From contig NZ_CP090066.1 of NCBI RefSeq assembly GCF_021391535.1, positions 1,439,501 through 1,503,500 of the forward strand: a stretch of 64,000 bases of DNA, written 5' to 3'. Under the pieces are notes generated by a model that saw nothing but the letters and a program-made list of their open reading frames with translations, ran no database searches and had not been told where the DNA came from. Shown piece by piece: positions 34,325 through 42,407 of the stretch. Source of the stretch: Aurantimonas sp. HBX-1. GTDB lineage: Bacteria; Pseudomonadota; Alphaproteobacteria; Rhizobiales; Rhizobiaceae. Position 1 is the first letter of the stretch, and the number at the start of each line of letters is the position of its first letter. Both the position numbers and the translations under genes were made by a program.

Positions 34325-34351
34325 AAGGAGGTCCGATGCTTCGGCATCGGA
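34325..34351 (+). promoter_or_regulatory. Strong ribosome site next to a cUUCGg hairpin
   Basis: AAGGAGGT (34325-34332) is followed by TCCGATGC-TTCG-GCATCGGA (34332-34351), an 8-bp perfect stem with the very stable C(UUCG)G tetraloop. An ATG lies in the 5' arm and opens an 18-codon frame (MLRHRSSPVGQRGARRQA). It may be a leader peptide or an RNA element; nothing else is recognised in 34252-34499. Confidence 0.5.
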
Positions 34352-34499
34352 GCTCACCGGTAGGACAGCGGGGCGCAAGACGGCAGGCCTGAATAGTGCT
34401 GGCCGTGGCCGTCTCCGGACTGATCAACACCGCTGAACGATAATGGCAAAAGGGGACCGTCTCAGATCGGGCCGGACTCTGCCTTCATGATTGGCGGGG

Positions 34500-35081
34500 T
34501 CAATTGCTGCGATAAGTCTCGCGCAACCGCTGTGCCTGCAGGACGGTCCGCGCGTACTGCTCCCAAACCGACCGCAGGGCCAGATGATTTGCAGTCAGCG
34601 CTTCAGCAGTTTTCTCGAGTTCGTCCAGCTTCGTCAGGGATCGCCCGAATCTGGCCCCGAGATCTCCCGAGATGTCCCCGGCCTTTGCCCTCTCAATCAT
34701 CGACGAGAGGTTTTTCTGGCTTTCGTCGACCTCGGGGACGATCTTGGCGAGGGCTGCTTGCAGCCGGTCGCGCTCCGCTTCCGCCGCTTCCATTTGAGGG
34801 CGGAGCTGATCCAGCAGGCGGGCGGCGTTGCGCCAGCTGCGGGAATGCTGGTCTAGGTCGTCGCTGAGTCCCTGGAAGCCACCATTGATCCGGCGCGGCA
34901 GACGTGCAGCCTCGTCCTCTGATTTCGACGAAGTATTGGTGTGCTCAATGGGTGAAGACGGACCAGATACAGACACTGCCTTGACCTCGCGCTTGATCCC
35001 GTTCGTGAAAACTTGATTCAATTCGTTGCTGAGGTAATCAGCCATCTCTGGATCTGTTGCCGCATGAAGCGCGTCCGACAT
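34500..35081 (-). CDS. Hypothetical coiled-coil protein
   Basis: 193 residues from ATG 35081, with GGAG 7 nt upstream. No membrane span. Two helical coiled-coil segments lie at ~85-120 (LLDQLRPQMEAAEAERDRLQ) and ~150-190 (SLTKLDELEKTAEALTANHL). No family recognised. Monocistronic, with divergent neighbours. Confidence 0.7.
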   Translation of the reverse strand: MSDALHAATDPEMADYLSNELNQVFTNGIKREVKAVSVSGPSSPIEHTNTSSKSEDEAARLPRRINGGFQGLSDDLDQHSRSWRNAARLLDQLRPQMEAAEAERDRLQAALAKIVPEVDESQKNLSSMIERAKAGDISGDLGARFGRSLTKLDELEKTAEALTANHLALRSVWEQYARTVLQAQRLRETYRSN

Positions 35082-35295
35082 CAAAAAGCTCCCGTTTAAG
35101 ATAACCTGCGTAGGTCGATCGGCGATCTATACCTGAACGCGGACGGCAAGTTGTTGAAATCTTAAGGAAGAGTTAACGGGCGCTCTTAGGCAGCTACGCA
35201 CCTGCTGGTGCAGCGAAGCCGCACTGCAGCGGTTATCCCCTGTTTTCTGCCGGAACGGGGTCGCAGTGAGCCTCACGCTCCTATAGGCTGGAAGC

Positions 35296-35508
35296 ATGCT
35301 CGACACGCATCTCCATGACCCGTTCCGACCAGCCGAATTCGATGGCGAAGCTACGGTCTTCGAACTGGAGATCAACGCTGCGTCCCTCTGGCAGCATGCC
35401 TGCGACTGCGACCGCTGGGGACTCGGCTGGGAAGCTGCAGAGGCGCGTCGGCTTTCCAGGTTACTGCGAGTGCGAGCTATCCTCGCGAAGGCGCTGTCAC
35501 CCGCCTGA
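35296..35508 (+). CDS. Hypothetical 70-residue protein
   Basis: Acidic first half (FDGEATVFELEINAASLW) and a basic helical C-terminus (EARRLSRLLRVRAILAKAL). The ribosome site is weak (GGAAGC). Codon composition looks coding. No family recognised. Confidence 0.55.
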   Translation: MLDTHLHDPFRPAEFDGEATVFELEINAASLWQHACDCDRWGLGWEAAEARRLSRLLRVRAILAKALSPA

Positions 35509-35561
35509 AGTCCTGCCTGTAGCGCGATAACCGGCCTTCCATTTGGGGAGCTGCAACTGCA

Positions 35562-35831
35562 CTAGCGCTCCAGATACCGCGTCGCGGTATCCGGTTGGTG
35601 CGAGTAGCCGGACTGCCGCTCAATCTCGCGCATGACGCTGTTCCAGTAGCGGCTGAGCCGCTGAATTTCCCGATCCTCCGACCACCGCGCATCCTTCTGC
35701 GCCGCTTCCCGCCGATCACGCGCCGCAAGCCAGGCGTGCTGTGGACTTTCGTGCATGGTGAGCAGAACAGTTGCCTCCCGCCGGATCTCGGGTCGACGTC
35801 GAATCAGGCGAGAGAGCAGACGACGGATCAT
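35562..35831 (-). CDS. VMREIER-family small protein, copy 1
   Basis: 89 residues from ATG 35831, which overlaps the stop of the zinc-ribbon gene (ATGA). The basic N-terminus (IRRLLSRLIRRRPEIRREAT) is followed by a helix and the signature YWNSVMREIERQSGYSHQPD with TATRYLER at the C-terminus. Fragments with the same signature lie at 54562-54747 and about 50799-50870. Function unknown. Confidence 0.7.
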   Translation of the reverse strand: MIRRLLSRLIRRRPEIRREATVLLTMHESPQHAWLAARDRREAAQKDARWSEDREIQRLSRYWNSVMREIERQSGYSHQPDTATRYLER

Positions 35832-36064
35832 GTGTGTAGGAACCGCTCGCCGGCATTTGGTGCGTTGTGAGAATTTGCGCCCACTCGCGCACTGACGTTT
35901 CGACTGCCGCAACGAACGCAGCAGACCGGCACGTTCCACCGAATAAACTGCTGGTCGCGGCCCCACAGCTCGACCGCGCGTGACAGCGTGAGAGCGAGGT
36001 CACGCCTGCACCATTCGCAGATCCAGGTTAACGCCTTCAATCCTACATCCGAACCTATACGCAC
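35828..36064 (-). CDS. Small zinc-ribbon protein
   Basis: 78 residues with CEWC (about 16-19) and CVRC (about 49-52), a zinc ribbon separated by a helical insert (ALTLSRAVELWGRDQQFI). Similar small proteins are common in Rhizobiales genomes. Coupled by ATGA to the VMREIER gene downstream, so the pair probably works together; role unknown. Confidence 0.7.
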   Translation of the reverse strand: MRIGSDVGLKALTWICEWCRRDLALTLSRAVELWGRDQQFIRWNVPVCCVRCGSRNVSARVGANSHNAPNAGERFLHT

Positions 36065-36106
36065 GATCCCGCAGAGTGAGCGGAGCCTGAAAGATCTGCG
36101 CGTAGC

Positions 36107-36367
36107 TTAGAACCCAAGTGCTGCAAGCGTCCGCAGCATCTGGCGGCCGCGAGCCGTGAGCCGATACCAGAATGACATGCGCCAGCCCGGGACGACCTCA
36201 GCGAATTTAGCCCCTGTCAGATAATCCGCCGCCCGCAGTTCCCGCCCTGTCATCTCGTTGATCTCGAGCCCGACACAGTCCTCTTCGGGACCTTCGTTCA
36301 TGCGCTGCATAAGGAGGATGCGCGAGGGGGTAAGGCCCATTTCGCGCAGATCAGGATTGCCGGTCAT
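36107..36367 (-). CDS. Hypothetical winged-helix-like small protein
   Basis: 86 residues. The part RILLMQRMNEGPEEDCVGLE, then GRELRAADYL and FWYRLTARGRQMLRTLAAL has the helix-helix-beta-wing pattern of small winged-helix domains ending in a Y-x-L-T-x-x-G-R motif. A DNA-binding role is likely but no family is named. Confidence 0.65.
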   Translation of the reverse strand: MTGNPDLREMGLTPSRILLMQRMNEGPEEDCVGLEINEMTGRELRAADYLTGAKFAEVVPGWRMSFWYRLTARGRQMLRTLAALGF

Positions 36368-36539
36368 CACCGCTCGCTCCCCTACGCCGGAGTTGCAAGA
36401 CCAAGCTCAGCCCTAAGGGAGCTCGCGATCAAGAAAACCTTGGATAGCCGTCTAGTCAGCTATGCGTCGCCGGCTCGCAGGAAAGCCTCAGTGAGGTCTC
36501 GTCGCGCGTTGGCGGGCGCGAAACAAATAACCACGACGG

Positions 36540-36800
36540 ATCATGGCCGTGCAAATTGTGGATCACCAATCTTCCTGGCGGTCTTGTGTCTTCGAGCCTG
36601 CAGAGTGCCTTTCCATCCGTTGTTCTTGCACAGACCGGCGGCCTACGGAGCTGCTGGGTCCGCGTCCGGAGCTACGGACTGCAACTAGCCCCACCCCACA
36701 TCCTCTCTCTGCCGGCGCGTCGGTTCTCGCCGGGAGCTGTGTGTTTGGTGCAGCGGGGATGCCGGTCGAGCGATCTGCGGACTTTGGCATCCCTTTTTTT
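36540..36800 (+). ncRNA. Structured leader or small RNA upstream of terC
   Basis: The 5' end is uncertain. The region contains several stems: GTCCG/CGGAC near 36660-36680 and CCGGCG/CGCCGG near 36712-36733. It ends in a textbook terminator: GGGATGCC (36756-36763) paired with GGCATCCC (36786-36793), then seven T (36794-36800). The terminator lies 105 bp before the terC start. It could be an attenuating leader (TerC genes are often under the yybP-ykoY Mn2+ riboswitch, though its consensus is not evident here) or an independent small RNA. Confidence 0.55.
36756..36800 (+). terminator. Intrinsic terminator in the terC leader
   Basis: 8-bp perfect stem GGGATGCC/GGCATCCC with a 22-base loop and a T7 tail, oriented toward terC. 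Confidence 0.85.
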
Positions 36801-36905
36801 GATGAGCTGGCTGGTTCTGAGCCGTCCCTGGCACCATTTAGGCCCAGCCCTGGCCCCAGCGACGGCGTCGCACGAGGGCTTTCTCTCGAGTGACCGGAGC
36901 CTGCC

Positions 36906-37709
36906 GTGGCCGATATGTTCGACTTCCTTGCTGATCCCACCGCCTATGTCGCCCTGGCGACACTGGTGGTCATGGAGATCGTCCTCGGCATCGACAATCT
37001 CATCTTCATCTCGATCCTGTCGAACAAGCTCCCCGAGGCGCAGCGCCAGAAGGCCCGCCGTGTCGGCATCGGCCTCGCCCTGATCCTGCGGCTCGGCCTC
37101 CTGTCGACCGTCGCCTTCATCGTGCAGCTGACCGAACCGCTGTTCGAGGCGTTCGGCCACGGTTTCTCCTGGCGCGACATCATCCTGATCGCCGGCGGCC
37201 TGTTCCTCGTCTGGAAGGCGACCCGGGAGATCCACCACTCCGTCGATCCGGTCGACCACAAGGAAACGATGGTCGGAAACGCCGTCTCGATCACCTTCGG
37301 CGCGGCCATCGTCCAGATCCTGCTGCTCGACTTGGTGTTCTCGGTGGACTCCATCATCACAGCCGTCGGCATGACCGACGAGATCGGCATCATGGTCATC
37401 GCGGTGGTTGCCGCGGTGCTGGTGATGCTGCTGGCGGCCGATCCGCTGGCACGCTTCATCGAGGCGAACCCGACCATCGTGATGCTGGCGCTCGGGTTCC
37501 TGCTGATGATCGGCACGACGCTTATCGCCGACGGCTTCGGCTTCCATGTGCCGAAGGGCTACATCTACGCGGCGATGGCCTTCTCGGCGCTGGTCGAGTT
37601 CCTGAACATCCTGGCGCGGCGCAAGCGCCAGAAGAACGAGGAAGCCGCCAACGGAGCACAGCTGACGGTGCCGGCGCAGGCGCACGGTGAACCGCCAACG
37701 ATCCGCTGA
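36906..37709 (+). CDS. TerC-family integral membrane protein
   Basis: 267 residues with about seven membrane spans. The two acidic signature sites are LGIDNLIFISIL (about 25) and DLVFSVDSIITAVGMTDE (about 145), typical of TerC/Alx-type metal exporters. Such proteins are linked to Mn2+ efflux or metal loading of exported proteins. GTG 36906 has GGAG at 6 nt; ATG 36915 is the alternative. Preceded by a terminator-containing leader. Confidence 0.9.
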   Translation: MADMFDFLADPTAYVALATLVVMEIVLGIDNLIFISILSNKLPEAQRQKARRVGIGLALILRLGLLSTVAFIVQLTEPLFEAFGHGFSWRDIILIAGGLFLVWKATREIHHSVDPVDHKETMVGNAVSITFGAAIVQILLLDLVFSVDSIITAVGMTDEIGIMVIAVVAAVLVMLLAADPLARFIEANPTIVMLALGFLLMIGTTLIADGFGFHVPKGYIYAAMAFSALVEFLNILARRKRQKNEEAANGAQLTVPAQAHGEPPTIR

Positions 37710-37882
37710 CAGGTTCCCTCGCTCTCAATGTCGCCGACGCCGGAGGACGAATGCCGCGATCTTGGCGATCTGTCCGCTGCCTCAGGTGTCGGCGGCATCG
37801 CGGGTGGTATGCTGCCGGAACTGATCCGGTGTTGAACGATTGTGGTCCTCGACAGGGACGAAGACCATTAGGACAACATACC

Positions 37883-38239
37883 ATGTTCAAGACCACAACA
37901 TCCGCAGCCGTTCTCGTCCTCGCTCTGGCAGGCTCTGCCTTCGCTCAGGGAAATTCCGGCAACGCCGGCGGCGGCGGTAACAACAGCACCTCCGAAGGCC
38001 TCGTGACCGTTTCTCTGGGCGACGTCGTGCTTCAGGAGATCGCAAACGACCTGAACGTCGAGGTCGCCGATCTGGTGGACGTCACGCAAGTTCAGGTTCC
38101 GGTGGGCGTCGCAGCGACCGTTTGCGGCGTAAATGCCAATGTTCTGGCGGAGCAGAAGAAAGCCGGCGAGGCCACGTGCGATGCAACGTCGTCTTCCGAA
38201 GCACTCGCCCAGGCGGTCCAGAAGCAGATTGACGGCTAA
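37883..38239 (+). CDS. Exported 118-residue protein, copy 2
   Basis: Same architecture as the gene at 22010-22366: signal peptide to AFAQ, Gly/Asn linker, helical domain, two Cys. Differences are minimal (for example TTTSA versus TTASA in the signal, GEAT versus GDAT). Probably periplasmic; unknown function. Confidence 0.85.
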   Translation: MFKTTTSAAVLVLALAGSAFAQGNSGNAGGGGNNSTSEGLVTVSLGDVVLQEIANDLNVEVADLVDVTQVQVPVGVAATVCGVNANVLAEQKKAGEATCDATSSSEALAQAVQKQIDG

Positions 38240-38262
38240 TACCTAATTCGACGTCTACAAGC

Positions 38263-38292
38263 AGGGGCTCCGGCAACGGGGCCCCTGTTTGC
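38263..38292 (+). terminator. Intrinsic terminator of the exported-protein gene, copy 2
   Basis: CAGGGGC / GCCCCTG stem followed by TTTG, as in copy 1. Confidence 0.7.
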
Positions 38293-38608
38293 ATTCGAGC
38301 TCATGACGGTCTTCAGCGGATTGTGTTGCCTTGTTCGTCAGCGTCATCCGCTGAAAAGCTAACAGCTGCTGGCTGGTCCGCTGCCCTCCTGTCCTGCAAG
38401 TCAGCGAATGGCGGTGGTCTGCGCCATCCTTTCGCCTGTGTCGCAGGGATCGCGAGAAAGAGCCGGTCGATTCGCCAGGAAACTAATGGCTGCTCCGGTC
38501 TGCCGTTGCCCTTGCGGCGGTCCTTCGCCGGAAAACAGAAAACTTGGAATAGGATATGGCCATGAGACGGCAGAAGACGGACCGGCGAAGGCGACGAGTC
38601 CCGACGAC

Positions 38609-39215
38609 ATGCTCAGGACTTGCGGAATCGTCGGCATGGTCGGGCTGTCGCCGTGGTGATCGCTAATCTTGCCGGCATCATCGTCGTCGAGGCGCACAAT
38701 CCCATCAGCGAGACGATCAGTGCCCTTGCGGTCGGTCGATATGCGTGGATCCAGGATGTGGGGCTCTACGGCTTTGCTGCCGCGCTTGTGGCTTGCGGGA
38801 TTGGCTTCTTCCGCTGGCGGCTGGGGCACCTCAGAACTGGCTGGCCGCCGGGGTCCTTCTGATGCTGCTGGGCATCGACGTCGTCGTCATTGCGTTTTTT
38901 AACGGCTATGCCGGAACGACGAACCAGGGCGCGGACATTCACACCTATGCAACCTATCTTTTGGCCGGAGTATTCCTTCTCGTGCTGCTTACCGCGGCAT
39001 CCGGGTTGACGCGGATCAATTTCCGGTGGGGCGTTTTCAGCCTCGCCTTGGGAGCGGCATGGCTAGTCCTCGCTCCGGTGTTTCTCTACGTGCCGACCGC
39101 CTGGGACGGCGCTTATGAGCGGCTTCTTGGGCTGATGTTGGTGGCTTGGGTCGGATTCGTATCTTGGCTGCTGCTGCAACGCTATCGCGCTGGGGTATCC
39201 CTCTCTCTGAGTTGA
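38609..39215 (+). pseudogene. DUF998-type membrane protein, two frameshifts
   Basis: The reading passes MLRTCGIVGMVGLS in frame one, VVIANLAGIIVVEAHNPISE then WIQDVGLYGFAAALVACGIG in a second, and WLAAGVLLMLLGIDVVVIAF through RYRAGVSLSLS in a third. Shifts lie near 38650 and 38835. The HNPISETISALAVG segment and the later membrane helices fit DUF998. The gene is decayed, or the assembly has two indel errors. Confidence 0.65.
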
Positions 39216-39336
39216 GCGGACGGACTACCTGCTGCCTGCCTTGTTCGCGGATCACGGCAAGGTATCGAGGGCCGAGGACCACCCGCCACTCCCGGCGCTG
39301 CTGACGAGGGGAACGGAATGAGGGGCGCGGGCGGAA

Positions 39337-39938
39337 GTGCGGGACGTGACGGCGAAGGTCGGAACGCAGACGGCGAGCGGTGCGCGATATGCGGCACGGA
39401 TGATGAAGCGGTCAGCGCGGTCACCTCGCCTCAATGTCGAAATGGCCGAAGTAGACAAAGCGTACCGGACAACGGCCCACGCGAACGATCGAACGAACCC
39501 TCGAAAGGTCCATGTGCTTCGCAATGCGGATGAGAGCCCGCTCGTCCCGTTGAAGTCGCGGGCGACGACCACGCCATCGCAGACTGCCGCCGCCGAGGCT
39601 TTCGCATGCTGAACGAGCGGGTCATGGCCGGCGCGCCATCACCAGGCGACATCAAGGAGCGCGTCGATGGCGGCGGTGGGCGGGCCGACGTGATGAGCGA
39701 GAGCCGTATGCAAGCTGGCCGCGACCTGGCTCTGGCGGCTCGAGAAACCGGGCCGGCCGAATATTGGCTTGTGCGGTCGGTTTGCGGACAGGGTCAGTCG
39801 CTTCGCGAGATTGCGGTAATTACGAAGGTGCGGCGGCCTTCAGCGGCAGTGGCCTTGCGCCACGCCCTGGATCGCCTGGCCGAGGTCTGGAATCTGGCCT
39901 CGAAGGGGACGGCCGCCGCGCATCGCAAGGCTGCTTGA
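39337..39938 (+). pseudogene. DUF6456-like protein gene split by a frameshift
   Basis: The first frame (to 39612) contains RKVHVLRNADESPLVPLKSR. The second frame (39606-39938) contains SRMQAGRDLALAARETGPAE, YWLVRSVCGQGQSLREIA and HALDRLAEVW. Together these resemble a rhizobial DUF6456-type helix-turn-helix protein, with the shift near 39600. Confidence in the family is modest. Confidence 0.45.
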
Positions 39939-40011
39939 CATCGGGAACCACTTAAGTGCAGATAGACGAACAGGCGGAAGTCCGATCAGGGCTGCCGCCT
40001 TCGTCATTTCG

Positions 40012-40037
40012 GGCTCGCTGCGGCGGGCCTTTTTCGT
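40012..40037 (+). terminator. Intrinsic terminator
   Basis: GGCTCGC-TGCG-GCGGGCC stem followed by TTTTT, 75 bp after the end of the DUF6456-like frame. Confidence 0.7.
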
Positions 40038-40087
40038 GTCCGGAACGTCCGGGCTCCTGCGGCCTTCCTCTCAGATCCAGAGGAGAG

Positions 40088-40285
40088 ATGTCGATGTCGA
40101 TTACCAAGAGCGACGCTTCAAAAGAAAACAGCGTCTTCGAAGATCCAGAGTCGCCGGATCTGGACATGGGCAAGAAGCTCCCGTCCAAAGAGGACAGGGG
40201 CGCTCTCAGTCACGCCATCGAAAAGCCGATGGATGAAAAGACGAATACCCGCGGCGATGATCCGGCGAGAGAGCGTTCTCGGTAG
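40088..40285 (+). CDS. Hypothetical hydrophilic 65-residue protein
   Basis: ATG 40088 after AGAGGAG. Highly charged and probably disordered (SVFEDPESPDLDMGKKLPSK, HAIEKPMDEK). It resembles small general-stress-type rhizobial peptides but no family is named. Its 3' end overlaps the opposing YGGLDP gene by about 75 bp. Confidence 0.55.
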   Translation: MSMSITKSDASKENSVFEDPESPDLDMGKKLPSKEDRGALSHAIEKPMDEKTNTRGDDPARERSR

Positions 40286-40563
40286 CGCCGGCAAGCCAAT
40301 GCAGCTGCAAAGTCGGACGCTAGGTGGTGCAGGGCATCATGTTGCGTCAGTGCTCGGTAGGCCGTTGCACGGGAAGCAAGCGGATTTCTCCTGCTTGCCT
40401 CATCCCGGAGCATCGCCTCGATCGTCTCGTGCGGAACATCCAGCTCTTCGGATAGCAGATCGATGATCGCGTATGGATCCAGCCCGCCATAGGCCTGCAC
40501 TACGGGATCGAGCGAATCCAACATCGAGTTCACGGCCGCCCAGAGTTCCTGCTCTGACGTCAA
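40210..40563 (-). CDS. YGGLDP small protein, copy 2 (C-terminally extended)
   Basis: A TTG at 40563 with GGAG 7 nt upstream aligns with the starts of the other two copies; the open frame extends to a TTG at 40614. Core: LDPVVQAYGGLDPYAIIDLL, then EELDVPHETIEAMLRDEA. After this the protein runs ~45 residues beyond the end of the paralogs, overlapping the opposing gene, probably by loss of the original stop. Confidence 0.68.
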   Translation of the reverse strand: MTSEQELWAAVNSMLDSLDPVVQAYGGLDPYAIIDLLSEELDVPHETIEAMLRDEASRRNPLASRATAYRALTQHDALHHLASDFAAALACRRYRERSLAGSSPRVFVFSSIGFSMA

Positions 40564-40612
40564 TGCCCGCTCCGATGGAAATGCAAAAACAGACTCAAGG
40601 GCCTTCGTGGTC

Positions 40613-40737
40613 AAAAAAATAAGGTCGGATCGCCTTGGGGACGACCCGACCTTTACGGCTGCAGCGAAAGGGACGGGACGCTGCAGCCACGGCAGGACGT
40701 ATTGGCGGCTGAGGGTGAACCGCCCGCGAATGGGGCG
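40613..40737 (-). ncRNA. Structured element copy 2, candidate small RNA with terminator
   Basis: On the minus strand, in order: a hairpin GGCGG/CCGCC (40724-40704), a 10-bp perfect hairpin GGCTGCAGCG/CGCTGCAGCC (40688-40657), and GGTCGG/CCGACC extended by TCGTC/GGCGA (40651-40623). The last is followed by TTATTTTTTT, an intrinsic terminator. Loops match those of copy 1 at 12044-12144 while stems differ but still pair. It could be a small RNA or a leader of the YGGLDP gene. Confidence 0.55.
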
Positions 40738-40853
40738 TTTATTCGACGTTCAGATCCGCGCGCCAGGCTCCGGCCATAGGCGCTTTAAACATCGCTGATC
40801 GCGCCTTGGATGACCACGCTTGGCCTGCCCCCGTTAGGTGATCCGGTTTGAAT

Positions 40854-41747
40854 CTAATGCATTGTGGGCTTGACGGCCACGGTTGAGGTGGCCGGCGAAG
40901 CCGGTTGGGTTGGCGCAGCCGGCCACACCACAGCGGCTGGTGCTGGCGGGCGGTATCCGAGGGCAGAGTGCGGGCGCCGAGTGTTGTAGTGCTGACGCCA
41001 ACATTCGATGACGATCCGTGCCTCCGCCAGGCTGTAGAACAGCTCACCGTTCAAGAGCTCGTCGCGGAGCTTGGAGTTGAAGCTTTCGCAATAGCCGTTC
41101 TCCCACGGGCTGCCCGGCTCGATGAACGCCGTCTTCGCGCCAACCGCCGTGATCCACTCCCGCACCGCCTTGGCGACGAACTCCGGGCCGTTGTCCGAAC
41201 GAACATGTCCAGGCACGCCCCTTAGAATGAAGAGATCGGACAGGACGTCGATGACGTCGGTGGATTTGAGCTTCCGATCGATCCTGATCGCGATGCATTC
41301 CCGGGTGAACTCGTCGATCACGTTCAGCATGCGGAACTTCCGGCCGTTGTGGGTGCGATCCTCGACGAAGTCGTAGGACCAGACGTGGTTGGGGTGTTCT
41401 GGTCGAAGCCGAAGGCAGGAGCCGTCGTTCAGCCAAAGGCGGCCCTTCTTCGATTGCCGCGCCGGCACCTTCAAACCTTCCCGGCGCCAAATGCGCTCGA
41501 CGCGCTTGGCATTTACCACCCAGCCGGCGCTCTCCAGCATGGCCGCGATGCGGCGGTAGCCGTAACGACCATACCGGGTCGCGAGCGCGACAATGGCAGC
41601 GGTCAGTGCGGCATCGTCAGCTCGTCCCTTCGGCGCCTTGCGTTGGGTAGATCGATGCTGCCCCAGAACCCGGCACGCCAGCCGCTCCGACACGCCAAAC
41701 TTCGCAATGGTGTGGTCGATGCAGCAGCGACGGCGGGCGGGGCTCAC
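40854..41747 (-). CDS. IS3-family transposase OrfB (DDE integrase)
   Basis: 297 residues. HTH_21-type N-terminus (YRRIAAMLESAGWVVNAKRV). The rve catalytic core has its acidic residues in WSYDFVED, RSDNGPEFV and SPWENGYCESFNSKLRDELL. Expressed with OrfA through an ATGA overlap at 41744-41747. Confidence 0.95.
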   Translation of the reverse strand: MSPARRRCCIDHTIAKFGVSERLACRVLGQHRSTQRKAPKGRADDAALTAAIVALATRYGRYGYRRIAAMLESAGWVVNAKRVERIWRREGLKVPARQSKKGRLWLNDGSCLRLRPEHPNHVWSYDFVEDRTHNGRKFRMLNVIDEFTRECIAIRIDRKLKSTDVIDVLSDLFILRGVPGHVRSDNGPEFVAKAVREWITAVGAKTAFIEPGSPWENGYCESFNSKLRDELLNGELFYSLAEARIVIECWRQHYNTRRPHSALGYRPPAPAAVVWPAAPTQPASPATSTVAVKPTMH

Positions 41748-42031
41748 CAGTTTCCCGAGGCGGCCTCCCTGAGGATCAGCTTCTCCAGCGTCAGGTCCGA
41801 CACGGCCTTGCGCAACCGCTCGTTCTCCTTCTCCAGGTCCTTCAGCCGCTTCACCTGGTTGCTCTTCAGCCCGCCGAACTCCTTGCGCCAGCGGTAGTAG
41901 GTGAACGGCGTTACGGAAATCGTGCGGATCGCTTCCGCCACCGGACGCCCCTGCGACAACAATACGTCGACCTGCCTCAGCTTCGCGACAATCTCTTCAG
42001 GCTGGTGCTTCTTCCTCGGCATTCCTGACAT
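41744..42031 (-). CDS. IS3-family transposase OrfA
   Basis: 95 residues: helix-turn-helix (EEIVAKLRQVDVLLSQGRPV, TPFTYYRWRKEFGG) followed by a leucine zipper (LKDLEKENERLRKAVSDL). Binds the element ends. Confidence 0.95.
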   Translation of the reverse strand: MSGMPRKKHQPEEIVAKLRQVDVLLSQGRPVAEAIRTISVTPFTYYRWRKEFGGLKSNQVKRLKDLEKENERLRKAVSDLTLEKLILREAASGNW

Positions 42032-42087
42032 CCTCCAAAGGCTTAAAAGCCTACCTCAGGGAGGACCACTTTTCAGGGGGCAGGCCA

Positions 42088-42370
42088 CGCTGTTCCCGCC
42101 GACGAAGAAGACCTCGGTGCGTTCGGCCCCCGCCTGCTTCAGGTGGGTGATAATCTGGACGACGGCGATGATCTTCTGATTGTTGGTCTCGACAAAGTGC
42201 TGTCGTCCGGACGAAGCGGCAAAATACGATTTCTCTGAGAGCGTTTTTGCTCTTAGAGCTAATCGCTGGGCTGGGTAAAGAACATGGGCGCCACCGGCAG
42301 ATGGAGAGCGTAAGGCGGGCGACGAACGTTCTACGGCAGGCTGCACGACGCCGGACTAGGCGAGTCAAAG
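42088..42370 (-). pseudogene. Small gene interrupted by the IS element
   Basis: Joining the flanks across one CGCT restores the frame KSYFAASSGRQHFVET, IIAVVQIITHLKQAGAERTE, VFFVGGNSVVIQGAISDV. It is followed one frame off by FKAPMAGAWRADLNVE ending at 40739. No family recognised. The start is unclear. Apparently a small gene was already frameshifted or was damaged after the insertion. Confidence 0.4.
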
Positions 42371-42407
42371 GGAGCTCTTCGTAAAGCCCGCGGTTCAGAG
42401 TGAATGG

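Larger units (their letters stand above)
37830..38358 (+). repeat. ~530-bp dispersed repeat, copy 2
   Basis: Nearly identical to 21957-22490, carrying the gene 37883-38239, its leader and its terminator. It begins about 120 bp after terC. Confidence 0.9.
40821..42087 (-). mobile_element. Complete IS3-family element (IS407-like)
   Basis: 1267 bp. The terminal inverted repeats share TGGCCTGCCCCC at both outer ends (40821 inward and 42087 inward). A 4-bp target duplication CGCT is present at 40817-40820 and 42088-42091, as expected for the IS407 group. Both reading frames inside are intact, so the element could be active. Confidence 0.93.

Noticed and set aside
36906..37685. Minus-strand His/Asp-rich frame across terC
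   Set aside because: Shadow of terC, whose membrane spans and acidic motifs are unmistakable.
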